From JBJFGR01 sp051892875 (GTDB lineage: Bacteria > Pseudomonadota > Gammaproteobacteria > Enterobacterales > Succinivibrionaceae): a stretch of 9,215 bases of DNA. The notes under the pieces are model-generated. The model was not told where the DNA came from, ran no database searches, and saw only the letters and a program-made list of their open reading frames with translations. The translations under genes and the position numbers were made by a program. Numbering within the stretch: position 1 is the stretch's first letter; the number at the start of each line of letters is the position of its first letter. Where the stretch lies: positions 1 through 9,215 of the forward strand of contig JBJFGR010000100.1 in assembly GCA_051892875.1 (NCBI GenBank), in the 5' to 3' direction. Below, piece after piece: positions 1-7,476 of the stretch.

Positions 1-1194
1 TATTTTGATAATCTTATGAGTAGATTTTTGGACAAACTAGGAAAGCATTGACACCTAGGTAATTGTATTGCATCAGGTAAGATATTTGAATGTGCTGAGT
101 CTAGATATGTAATTAATGCAGAGATAATTACAAAGGTTACAGATTGCCCTAATGGAAATAAGGTTAAACCATATGAATTTCCATCTAATGTAAAAGCCTA
201 TGTTCAATATGACGATTCAATCGCCATATTTGCAGGATTATTAAACACCAAAGGTGCAGTAAGTAAGCTTAGATAGAACACAAGATTTATTAAATTGCAT
301 ATTAGGTATAAATATTTCGACTGGCACAATATACAACATGGTACGTACATGTGCATCTAAAGTTCAACCTATTATGGAGATGGTAAAAGCTTGTGTCACT
401 AAAGCTGATGTAGTTCATTTTGATGAAACAGGTGTAAGAGTTAACGGCAAGCTTTTTTTTGGGTACATAACTCATCAACAGATTCACATACATACCAAAC
501 AATAAGTCTAAAAAGAGGCGTTGAAGGTATTATATCTAATGGTGTTTTGTCCTTTTTTGAAGGCATTGCTGTGCATGACTGTTGGGGACCATATTGGAAG
601 TTTGAAGATATTGCCCATGCTATATGTTGTGTTCATGTCTTAAGAGAGCTTAATGGTATTATAGAAAATCAACCAAAGCATACTTGGGCTAAGAAATTTA
701 AAGACTTCCTGTTAGAAATGCTAAAAAACAAGAAAGAAGCAATAAATTCTGGGTTAGATAGGTTAGATGAGGAAAAACTGAAACAATATAGTATAGAATA
801 CGATAATATCTTCCAAATAGCTGAAGAAGAATGACCTCCTCCACCAAAAACGAAAAAGAAAAAACGAGGACGAAAAGCTAAAGGAAAAGAAAGAGCCCTT
901 ATTGAGCGACTAGTAAAGCTCAAGGATAGTGTATGCCTATTTATAAAGAATTTTGCAGTGCCATTTGATAATAATCAGGCAGAGCGAGATGTACGCAATG
1001 TAAAAACAAAAGCAAAAGTCTCTGGATGTTTCCAAAGCGAAGAAGGTGCTCAGTTCTACCTAACCATAATGTCTTATCTAAGCACATCTCGAAAGCATGG
1101 AATAAATGCATATAATGCTCTCAAAGCTGCTTTCGAGGGTAAGGGTGAGATGGTACTTGGTTTAGGGGTACTAAATAGTTACAGATTACTCTAA
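1..1194 (+). pseudogene. IS66-family transposase (TnpC), decayed; 5' part outside the window
   Basis: This is the remnant of the DDE transposase of an IS66-type insertion sequence. It can be read only by changing frame. Frame 1 (about 52-258) gives a segment with CPNGNKVKPYEFP and LNTKGAV. Frame 2 (263-460) gives SLDRTQDLL, GINISTGTI and the catalytic HFDETGVRVNGKL. Frame 1 again (460-1194) gives WVHNSSTDSHTYQT, KRGVEGI, HDCWGPYW, a lysine/arginine-rich linker, and the conserved C-terminal VPFDNNQAERDVRNVK, KVSGCF and GAQFYLTIMSYLST. The lesions are a 4-base tandem duplication (GTAAGTAA, 259-266), a frameshift at an 8-T run (453-460), an in-frame TGA at 832-834, and probably another TGA at 49-51. 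The spacing between VT and CPNG also looks shorter than I remember for the family. The family assignment is firm. It is almost certainly inactive. No terminal inverted repeat or target duplication could be identified. Confidence 0.9.
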
Positions 1195-1346
1195 AAATAA
1201 AAAAAATAGCACAGATAACTGTCATCCTTATATTTTTAGGGAACAACAAAGTTGTATATCACACAAACTATCAAAATCAAATTTAAAATTGTGGACTATT
1301 TACAAAAATGCAAACTTAGAAAAAAGATAAGTAACTATTTATTGGA

Positions 1347-1430
1347 TGGTGCGGGAAGAGAGACTCGAACTCTCACACCTAGGGCGCCAGAACCTAAATC
1401 TGGTGCGTCTACCAATTTCGCCATTCCCGC
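1347..1430 (-). tRNA. tRNA-Leu (anticodon UAG)
   Basis: The minus strand folds as a class II tRNA with a long variable arm. The 7-bp acceptor stem pairs GCGGGAA (1424-1430) with TTCCCGC (1351-1357). The anticodon loop TTTAGGT sits in a CCAGA/TCTGG stem, giving anticodon TAG, which reads CUA and other CUN codons. The T-arm carries GTTCGAGTC. The discriminator is A and the 3' CCA is encoded at 1347-1349. It is the last gene of the four-tRNA operon. Confidence 0.96.
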
Positions 1431-1449
1431 ATATCGAGATATGTCATCA

Positions 1450-1526
1450 TGGGGTGGCTGATGGGGCTCGAACCCACGACAACTGGAATCACAATCCAGG
1501 ACTCTACCAACTGAGCTACAGCCACC
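1450..1526 (-). tRNA. tRNA-His (anticodon GUG), with encoded G-1
   Basis: The acceptor arms are GTGGCTG (rc of 1519-1525) and CAGCCAC (rc of 1454-1460). The discriminator is C, opposite an encoded G-1 at 1526; this extra 5' G:C pair is the identity element of histidine tRNA. The anticodon is GTG in loop TTGTGAT. The D-arm carries AGCTCAGTTGGTAGAG and the T-arm GGTTCGAGCC. The CCA is encoded at 1450-1452. It lies 19 bases from tRNA-Leu. Confidence 0.96.
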
Positions 1527-1546
1527 ATGACTGCAATGAAACTAAG

Positions 1547-1623
<77 letters not shown>

Positions 1624-1636
1624 TAACCCTATGCCT

Positions 1637-1713
<77 letters not shown>

Positions 1714-1734
1714 ACTATCGTTTCAACGAGGTGC

Positions 1735-1763
1735 ATAATATATGACATTTAATATTTCGTCAA
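1735..1763 (-). promoter_or_regulatory. Sigma-70 promoter of the tRNA operon
   Basis: On the minus strand the -35 is TTGACG (1758-1763) and the -10 is TATTAT (1735-1740), with a 17-base spacer. The bases after the -10 begin GCACC, a GC-rich discriminator in an otherwise AT-rich region. Such discriminators are typical of stable-RNA promoters under stringent (ppGpp) control; that control is inferred. No convincing terminator was found downstream of tRNA-Leu (1195-1346). Confidence 0.85.
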
Positions 1764-1882
1764 ATGTTTTTTTGTTTTTTTTGATTTTTTTTTATAAGTT
1801 ACTGATTTTCTGTACCAATAATTATTCTTATTTTTTATAGAGAATAGTAAAATAGAGATTATTTATTTAAATTGAGTTTATT

Positions 1883-2716
1883 ATGGACAATTTTATTAAT
1901 TTACTACCTATAATAGCAATTCTTGCCTTTTCTGGTATTTTTGCTGGTTTTTTAGCTGGATTATTAGGTGTTGGTGGAGGCATTATCTTTGTTCCTGTTT
2001 ACTATTTTGTATTCCTACACTTTTTCAATATTTCTACCGATACAGCAATCCTTTTAGCTACAAGCACATCATTAGCAACTATGATTCCAACATCTGCTTC
2101 ATCTTGTATTTTCCATTTTAAAAAAGATAATATTGATAAAACTCTTCTTTTAAAATGGCTACCTTTTTTATTATTAGGTGTAATTTTAGGACGATTTTTA
2201 TCAGCTAAATTTGGTGGTGAATGGCTTACAATTTTATTCGGTTGCATCCTTATATTTTCAGCATGTAATATGTTATTTTTTGCCAAGAAAAAATCATTAT
2301 TTGGTGAACTACCAAATAATCCTATACAATACTGTATAGCTACTGTCATTTCTTCTATTTCTGTTATGTTAGGTATAGGAGGCGGAACACTTACAGTACC
2401 GACGTTATCATTATTTAATTACGACACAAAAAAAGCTATTGGAACAGCCGCAACAATTGGTTTAATAATTTGTCTACCAGGAGCGATAACTACTATAATA
2501 TCAGACGTTATTAATAATTATTCTATACCTAATACTCCTTTTCTCACTCTAGGTCATATTTGTTTCTTAGCTGTAATATGTATTATTCCTTTTTCAATGT
2601 TAACAGCGCCTATTGGAGTAAAAATAAATAAACACTTATCACCAATAGTTATAAAAAGAATATATGCTATTTTGTTGTTTTGTACCAGTGCAAAAATGTT
2701 ATCTTCTGTGTTTTAA
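1883..2716 (+). CDS. TauE/SafE family membrane permease (DUF81)
   Basis: This 277-residue, very hydrophobic protein has about eight predicted membrane segments (near residues 8-38, 41-70, 90-108, 113-134, 148-175, 185-208, 222-243 and 255-275). It shows the internal duplication of the TauE/SafE family. The glycine motif GVGGGIIFVP (29-38) in the first half is matched by GIGGGTLTVP (164-173) in the second, each followed by a conserved region (TSLATMIPT, GTAATIG). Family members are inner-membrane proteins linked to export or uptake of sulfoacetate, sulfite, sulfonates or other organic anions. Nothing next to this gene points to a substrate. ATG 1883 gives the usual family length, although the upstream Shine-Dalgarno is weak (TTGAG, about 7 bases away). 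No firm promoter was recognised in the T-rich 120 bases upstream. The family call is strong; the substrate is unknown. Confidence 0.88.
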   Translation: MDNFINLLPIIAILAFSGIFAGFLAGLLGVGGGIIFVPVYYFVFLHFFNISTDTAILLATSTSLATMIPTSASSCIFHFKKDNIDKTLLLKWLPFLLLGVILGRFLSAKFGGEWLTILFGCILIFSACNMLFFAKKKSLFGELPNNPIQYCIATVISSISVMLGIGGGTLTVPTLSLFNYDTKKAIGTAATIGLIICLPGAITTIISDVINNYSIPNTPFLTLGHICFLAVICIIPFSMLTAPIGVKINKHLSPIVIKRIYAILLFCTSAKMLSSVF

Positions 2717-2722
2717 TTGGAG

Positions 2723-3433
2723 TTAATTTTTATCAATATTTTTCTTAGAATTATGGATGTTTTGTTTATATTCTAAAATTTTTAAAGCTAAATTATAATC
2801 ATCTTCATCCATTCTTCTTATTTTACTTAATTGATAACTTAATGCCTGTTTATATAAAGATTTACTATAGTCTGCACTAACTAAATTATTATTCTTTTTA
2901 TTTACTGCATAAAAAACCATACTATTTAAACTAGAATAAGACTCCTCTGTTTCAATTTTTTTCACATTTTGATATTTTTTAACTAAATATATGGATAATG
3001 CATTTTGTTTTGTTCTCAAGTCTTTTGCTGATTGCTTACTATAATTATTAATATTTTTCAAAATATTTTCGTAAGTTTTTTTCCATTTTTTTTCTCCATA
3101 AATAGCTATTAAAACTTGAGAAATATTATTTTCATCTACAGGCAACTGCAATAATGCATTACACCATATAATGGAGTCTGTATTACGAACATAATGTATT
3201 GATTTATACTCGACCTTTGGAAGATTTATATTTGAGTACAAACTATAACTAAAGTCTGTAGATAAATTTTTTATTATATGTGGTGTAGCACATAATTTAT
3301 CTTTTTGTTCACTACTACAACCAAATAACAATAAAAATGCAAATATTGCAGAAAAAACTCTACCTTTATAAATATATTTTATAAAACTTTTTAAGCTATA
3401 ATGATTTTGTTTTATTTCAAATAAACTAGCCAT
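2723..3433 (-). CDS. Putative lipoprotein of unknown function
   Basis: I do not recognise this 236-residue protein. The N-terminus has a long basic stretch (residues 1-25), then a hydrophobic core ending in a lipobox-like LLFGC with Cys39 as the candidate lipidated residue. Phe at -2 is unusual but tolerated. Ser at +2 instead of Asp would favour sorting to the outer membrane. After Cys39 the protein is hydrophilic and rich in Lys, Asn, Tyr and Ser, with two further cysteines (48 and 91) that could form a disulfide. The C-terminal half looks helical and charged (for example YNLALKILEYKQN). No catalytic motif is visible. ATG 3433 is the only sensible start, since no other ATG lies before the lipobox, but its Shine-Dalgarno (GCGAG) is weak. 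Its stop codon is 6 bases from that of the permease, in convergent orientation. An ordinary secreted protein is possible if Cys39 is not modified. Confidence 0.7.
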   Translation of the reverse strand: MASLFEIKQNHYSLKSFIKYIYKGRVFSAIFAFLLLFGCSSEQKDKLCATPHIIKNLSTDFSYSLYSNINLPKVEYKSIHYVRNTDSIIWCNALLQLPVDENNISQVLIAIYGEKKWKKTYENILKNINNYSKQSAKDLRTKQNALSIYLVKKYQNVKKIETEESYSSLNSMVFYAVNKKNNNLVSADYSKSLYKQALSYQLSKIRRMDEDDYNLALKILEYKQNIHNSKKNIDKN

Positions 3434-3580
3434 TATATTACTCGCGTACTTTCATCATTAGGAATAATACAATAATACATTATATATTCATTTATTTCTA
3501 AATTATAATTGTGATTTTTTTTCAAATTGTCTCAAATTTCTTTAATAACATAAATTTATGTTTTTTTAACTTTATAGTTG

Positions 3581-3586
3581 TATAAT
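3581..3586 (+). promoter_or_regulatory. Candidate folD promoter -10 element
   Basis: A perfect TATAAT lies 30 bases upstream of the folD start codon. No clear -35 is present at 16-18 bases upstream, only T-rich sequence, so the call rests on the -10 and its position. The rest of the 3434-3580 interval is AT-rich. It must also hold the promoter of the divergent lipoprotein gene, for which several TATAAT-like candidates exist without a convincing -35. Confidence 0.5.
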
Positions 3587-3616
3587 TAATACAATGAATT
3601 CATATAGAGGTAAGGT

Positions 3617-4480
3617 ATGACTGCTCAAATTATTGATGGAAAAAATATAGCAAAGACAATTAAAACTAATTTATCAGAAAAAGTTAAAAAATTACAAGAA
3701 GCTGGCAAGCGTATACCAGGTCTAGCTGTTATCTTAGTTGGAGAAAATCCTGCTTCGAAAGTTTATGTTGGTAGTAAAAAGAAAGCTTGTGAAGAAGTCG
3801 GCTATATTTCTAAACTTTATGAATACTCTGATACAATTACAGAGAAAGAACTTTTATCACACATTGATACATTGAATGAAGATGAAACCATAGACGGAAT
3901 TTTAGTTCAATTACCTTTACCAAAACATATAGATTCTACAAAAATAATTGAAAGAATTAGATCGGATAAAGACGTAGACGGTTTTCATCCATACAATGTT
4001 GGGAGATTAGCTCAACGTATACCGGCATTAAGACCTTGTACTCCTAAAGGTATAATAACTTTAATCCATAGCACAGGATTAACAGATCTAAAAGGTAAAA
4101 ATGCTGTGATTGTTGGCGCATCCAATATCGTTGGTCGTCCAATGACTCTTGAGTTTTTACTCGCTGGTTGCACTACTATAACAACACATAGATTCACCCA
4201 AAATTTACGTTCATTTATTGAACAAGCAGATATTTTAGTAGTTGCTGTAGGTAAAGCTAAGTTTATACCTGGAGATTGGATTAAAGAAGGTGCTATTGTA
4301 ATTGACGTTGGTATTAATCGTTTACCTGACGGAAAATTATGTGGTGACATTGATTACGATGTTGCAAAAGAAAGAGCTTCTTATATAACCCCTGTTCCTG
4401 GTGGTGTTGGTCCTATGACTGTAGCTTCACTAATGGAAAATACCATGGAAGCTTATGAAACATATCACTCAGAACAATAA
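3617..4480 (+). CDS. folD: Bifunctional methylenetetrahydrofolate dehydrogenase/cyclohydrolase FolD
   Basis: FolD is a cytosolic enzyme of one-carbon metabolism. It oxidises 5,10-methylene-THF with NADP and hydrolyses the methenyl product to 10-formyl-THF, which supplies purine and fMet-tRNA synthesis. The 287-residue protein is full length. The substrate-site motif GENPASKVYVGSKKKACEEVG (42-62) holds Tyr50 and catalytic Lys54. It is followed by DGILVQLPLP (93-102) with Gln98, Asp121 in KDVDGFHP, the nucleotide-binding GASNIVGRP (167-175) and the C-terminal signature TPVPGGVGPMT (258-268). The sequence closely resembles the E. coli enzyme as I recall it, including LAGCTTITTHRFTQNLR and KFIPGDWIKEGAIVIDVGINRL. 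The start is supported by AGAGG 6 bases upstream. It is monocistronic, with a candidate -10 at 3581 and a hairpin terminator after the stop. Confidence 0.98.
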   Translation: MTAQIIDGKNIAKTIKTNLSEKVKKLQEAGKRIPGLAVILVGENPASKVYVGSKKKACEEVGYISKLYEYSDTITEKELLSHIDTLNEDETIDGILVQLPLPKHIDSTKIIERIRSDKDVDGFHPYNVGRLAQRIPALRPCTPKGIITLIHSTGLTDLKGKNAVIVGASNIVGRPMTLEFLLAGCTTITTHRFTQNLRSFIEQADILVVAVGKAKFIPGDWIKEGAIVIDVGINRLPDGKLCGDIDYDVAKERASYITPVPGGVGPMTVASLMENTMEAYETYHSEQ

Positions 4481-4542
4481 TATAAAGTAAATATTACTAA
4501 AGAATTTATTTTATATCAGCGAAATTAATTAAGAATAAACTT

Positions 4543-4580
4543 AAAAAAACCTGTTCATAATTTATGAACAGGTTTTATTA
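4543..4580. terminator. Bidirectional intrinsic terminator between folD and fabV
   Basis: A perfect 14-bp stem (4546-4559 with 4563-4576, core ACCTGTTCATA) closes a 3-base loop. On the + strand the stem runs into TTTTATTATTT, serving folD. On the minus strand the arm ends in seven consecutive T (complement of 4543-4549), serving fabV, whose stop codon lies just 12 bases beyond at 4592. Confidence 0.9.
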
Positions 4581-4591
4581 TTTAGAATTTA

Positions 4592-5770
4592 TTACAATGT
4601 AATAACATCAAAATCAACAACAGGATTTACATCAGCACTGTAATCAACAGTATCTAATTCAAAACCAAATAACTTTAAAAAGTCTTTTTTATAGTTATTA
4701 TAATCTGTCAAATCCTTTAAATTTTCAGTTGTAATCTGTGGCCATAATGCTCTGCAAGCATCTTGTACAGAATCTTTAAGTTCCCATGAATCCATACGAA
4801 TACGATTCTTTTCATCTGTAGGATAATCATTGTTATTTAAAGCTGTATTAAACATTCTAAAAATATGATCTATTACTTCTTCATGAACACCTTGTTCTTT
4901 CATAACTTTAAAACACATTGAAATATACAAAGGCATTACTGGTATTGCTGATGAAGCTTGAGTAATAACAGACTTTAACACTGCAACATTAGCTTTACAA
5001 TAAGCATTTATAGCTGAAGATGCCCTATCTAAATCTTCCTTAGCTTTACCAAGTGTGCCATTCCAATAAATAGGCCATGTTAAATCAGAACCGATATAAC
5101 TGTATGCAACAGTTCTCGCATTAGGAGCTAATACATTTGCATCTCTTAATGCCTGCATCCATAATTCCCAATCCTGACCGCCCATTACTTTTACTGTATT
5201 TTCAATTTCATCTTCTGTTGCAGGTTCAACTTCAGCTTGAATAATTTCATCTTTATTAGTATCAACTGCTGTAGTTCTGTATACTTCACCAATAGGCTTT
5301 AATGAAGAACGAACTAATTCACCTGTTGATGGAATCTTTCTAACAGGAGAGGCTAAAGAGTAAACAACTAAATCAATCTGCCCCAAATCATTCTTAATTA
5401 ATTCAATAACTTTTTCACGACAAGCATCAGAAAAAGCATCACCATTAATATTCTTTGAATATAATCCCTTTGCTTTAGCAAATTGATCAAAAGCAGCAGC
5501 ATTATACCAACCAGCTGTTCCAGGTTTCTTTTCAGTTCCAGGCTTTTCAAAAAACACCCCAATGGTTGCCGCACCAGAACCAAATGCTGCAGAAATTCTA
5601 GATGCTAAACCATATCCTGTAGAAGCACCGATTACCAATACTTTCTTCGGACCATTAACGATAGGACCGCGCTCTTCTACATACTTTATTTGCGCTTTTA
5701 CATTTTCTTTACACCCTACAGGATGAGTTGTAGTACAAATGAAACCGCGAACTTTTGGAGCAATAACCAT
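4592..5770 (-). CDS. fabV: FabV-type NADH-dependent enoyl-ACP / trans-2-enoyl-CoA reductase
   Basis: FabV reduces trans-2-enoyl-ACP (or enoyl-CoA) to the saturated acyl thioester, the last step of each fatty-acid elongation cycle. It acts in the cytosol. The 392-residue length is normal for the family. The N-terminal signature VRGFICTTTHPVGC (7-20) is followed by the NAD-binding VLVIGASTGYGLASRI (44-59) and by VVYSLASPVR (135-144). The catalytic Tyr-X8-Lys of FabV falls at Tyr235 and Lys244 (YWNGTLGKAK), the numbering I recall for characterised members. FabV enzymes are generally insensitive to triclosan, unlike FabI; no fabI is visible here, so FabV may be the main enoyl reductase, but that is inference. 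Trans-2-enoyl-CoA reductases that work on crotonyl-CoA share the fold and cannot be excluded. AAGAG lies about 10 bases before the ATG. The gene is divergent from dacB. Confidence 0.95.
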   Translation of the reverse strand: MVIAPKVRGFICTTTHPVGCKENVKAQIKYVEERGPIVNGPKKVLVIGASTGYGLASRISAAFGSGAATIGVFFEKPGTEKKPGTAGWYNAAAFDQFAKAKGLYSKNINGDAFSDACREKVIELIKNDLGQIDLVVYSLASPVRKIPSTGELVRSSLKPIGEVYRTTAVDTNKDEIIQAEVEPATEDEIENTVKVMGGQDWELWMQALRDANVLAPNARTVAYSYIGSDLTWPIYWNGTLGKAKEDLDRASSAINAYCKANVAVLKSVITQASSAIPVMPLYISMCFKVMKEQGVHEEVIDHIFRMFNTALNNNDYPTDEKNRIRMDSWELKDSVQDACRALWPQITTENLKDLTDYNNYKKDFLKLFGFELDTVDYSADVNPVVDFDVITL

Positions 5771-5825
5771 TTTTTACACTCTCTTAAATACAAATATAAA
5801 AAAATACCAAATATGAATTTCACAA

Positions 5826-5834
5826 AATATACCA
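5826..5834 (-). promoter_or_regulatory. Candidate fabV promoter (extended -10)
   Basis: On the minus strand TGG (5832-5834) directly precedes TATATT (5826-5831), an extended -10 of the TGn type, about 55 bases before the fabV ATG. The -35 position is weak (TTAAAA) and lies inside the dyad at 5847-5870. Confidence 0.5.
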
Positions 5835-5846
5835 CAAAACAACCTT

Positions 5847-5870
5847 TATTTTAAGAAAATACTTAAAATA
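5847..5870. promoter_or_regulatory. 9-bp-arm dyad between the fabV and dacB promoters, possible operator
   Basis: A perfect inverted repeat, TATTTTAAG / CTTAAAATA, with a 6-base spacer. It covers the -35 zone of the candidate fabV promoter and lies immediately upstream of the candidate dacB -10. No U-tract follows, which argues against a terminator. A transcription factor site is plausible, but I do not recognise the motif as FadR, FabR or FapR. Chance occurrence in AT-rich DNA is possible. Confidence 0.4.
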
Positions 5871-5875
5871 GCATC

Positions 5876-5881
5876 TATAAT
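5876..5881 (+). promoter_or_regulatory. Candidate dacB promoter -10 element
   Basis: A perfect TATAAT lies 56 bases before the dacB start codon. The -35 zone falls in the dyad at 5847-5870 and has no good TTGACA match. A second possibility, TTGCAC at 5881-5886 with TAGAAA at 5904-5909 (17-base spacer), is weaker. Confidence 0.45.
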
Positions 5882-5937
5882 TGCACTATTATCCATAATA
5901 CTGTAGAAAAAAATATTATAAAGGGTTAAAACATATC

Positions 5938-7476
5938 ATGAAAAGTTCGCTTATTTTTGGAATATTATTGACGTTATCAATAAGTTTTACAAACCAAGCT
6001 TTAGCAAAAGCACCTAAGAAAGCCACTGGTACTATTAATACCCAAAAAGTTGAAAGAACCACAAATGCTAGCATGACAGATGGCGCTTATAATGGGTTAG
6101 CATATATGATCCCAAGAAGTAATCAAATATATGGTTATAACAAAAACCAGTATTTTTTACCAGCCTCTACTGAAAAAATCATAACATCACTTGCAGCTCT
6201 TCTTTACTTAGGACCAAATTATCAACTTACCACAAAATTGATGGTTGATAAAAATACTATTGAAAACAACGAATTAATAGTAAAAAATGGTGTTTTACAT
6301 AGCGATATAGAAATTAATTTTGGTGGAGACCCAACATTAACAAGTAATAATTTAAGAGAATTATTAAGAACTCTAAAAACCAAAGGGGTTCACACCATAA
6401 ATGGTAATATTCTCCTTAATTATGGTTATTTTACAGGTCATGATTATGCAAGTGGTTGGTCATGGGATGATTTATCAAAATGTTTTACCGCACCAGCTAG
6501 TGCTATTATCATAAATGGTAATTGTTCATATATAAAGTTAACAGCCAAAGAAATTGGCGGAAAAATTTCTGTAGAAATACCAACTGGTACACCAATAACT
6601 GTAAATATTGATAATCTTGAAGTTGTAACTCCTAAAGAATTTTATGGTGGATGTACTATTGAACTAGATAGAGATTCTCGTAATATCTATCAATTATCTG
6701 GATGTATACCTGTACAAAAACCAAAAGACAAACCTTTAGGATTAGCATTAGCAATACAAGATCCAAACCAATGGGGAATAGACATAGTCACTAGAATTCT
6801 TTTAGATTTAAGTTTAAAATACACTGGCGATGTTCAAGCTATACGCAAATCAAATAGTGACATGATCCAAATCTCTGAATACCGTTCAAAACCTTTAAGA
6901 ACAATGTTGGATCGTTGTTTAAAAAAGAGTGTCAACCTTTATGCTGACAGTATTGCAAAAGTAATTGGTGCAAAATATTTCGGAAGACCTGCAAACTATC
7001 ACATGGCAACAATCGCTATACGTAATATCTTAAAAAAAGCAGGTATAGATTTAGGCAATGCAACCATTGTAGATGGTTCTGGACTATCAAGCCACAATTA
7101 TATAACACCTATTCAAATGTTAAATATCTTAAAATATATAAAAGATAATGACCAAAAACTAAACTTCATAAAACTTCTTCCTGTAGCTGGAGTAAGTGGA
7201 ACTTTAGGAGGTAGAAATAGCGTTCAGAAACCACCATTGGTAAAAAATGTAGCTGCAAAAACAGGTACCTTAAATGGAGTTTCAAATTTAGCCGGATTTT
7301 TAACAACACAATCAGGAGAAATTGTTCCTTTTGTGTATTTTGTTAACAATCTTTCATATGATTTAAAAACTCATCAAAGACTTGAATCTCATCGTATATC
7401 AAAACCTCACTACAAACATGAAAAACAAGTTTTAGAGTCTATTTATTATGAAGAAATTATAAATAAAATGCCGTAA
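5938..7476 (+). CDS. dacB: D-alanyl-D-alanine carboxypeptidase/endopeptidase DacB (PBP4, peptidase S13)
   Basis: This is a periplasmic low-molecular-mass penicillin-binding protein that removes terminal D-Ala and cleaves peptide cross-links in peptidoglycan. The 512-residue precursor begins with a Sec signal peptide (basic MKSS, hydrophobic core, likely cleavage after ALA at residue 23). The three active-site motifs are in order: SxxK as STEK (Ser77, Lys80), SxN as SVN (331-333) and KTG (441-443, in AAKTGTLNGVSNLAGF). The S13 signature DGSGLS is at 379-384. The large gap between SxxK and SxN, carrying four cysteines (182, 196, 239, 256), matches the inserted domains of PBP4. It is about 35 residues longer than E. 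coli PBP4, partly as a basic C-terminal tail. The start is fixed by the signal peptide; AAAGGG lies 12 bases upstream, a rather long spacing. Confidence 0.95.
   Translation: MKSSLIFGILLTLSISFTNQALAKAPKKATGTINTQKVERTTNASMTDGAYNGLAYMIPRSNQIYGYNKNQYFLPASTEKIITSLAALLYLGPNYQLTTKLMVDKNTIENNELIVKNGVLHSDIEINFGGDPTLTSNNLRELLRTLKTKGVHTINGNILLNYGYFTGHDYASGWSWDDLSKCFTAPASAIIINGNCSYIKLTAKEIGGKISVEIPTGTPITVNIDNLEVVTPKEFYGGCTIELDRDSRNIYQLSGCIPVQKPKDKPLGLALAIQDPNQWGIDIVTRILLDLSLKYTGDVQAIRKSNSDMIQISEYRSKPLRTMLDRCLKKSVNLYADSIAKVIGAKYFGRPANYHMATIAIRNILKKAGIDLGNATIVDGSGLSSHNYITPIQMLNILKYIKDNDQKLNFIKLLPVAGVSGTLGGRNSVQKPPLVKNVAAKTGTLNGVSNLAGFLTTQSGEIVPFVYFVNNLSYDLKTHQRLESHRISKPHYKHEKQVLESIYYEEIINKMP

Noticed and set aside
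302..502. 66-codon open frame on the minus strand
   Set aside because: It is a shadow of the IS66 remnant, whose + strand translation carries the conserved DETG motif. The 84-codon minus frame at 669-923 is likewise a shadow.
832..834. TGA read as an amino acid (recoded stop)
   Set aside because: The TGA lies in a transposase that is already frameshifted twice. The intact genes use TGG for Trp and end in TAA, so there is no sign of an altered code.
1242..1254. Small ACAAC-AAA-GTTGT hairpin as terminator of the tRNA operon
   Set aside because: It has only five pairs, no T-run on the minus strand and lies about 90 bases past tRNA-Leu.
2002..2349. Minus-strand frame inside the permease gene (also 4012-4350 inside folD and 5398-5583 inside fabV)
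   Set aside because: Each lies wholly within a well-supported gene in another frame and resembles no protein family.
3438..3455. Five-codon frame MKVRE just upstream of the lipoprotein start, possible leader peptide
   Set aside because: It is too short, lacks a clear ribosome binding site and has no attenuator hairpin.
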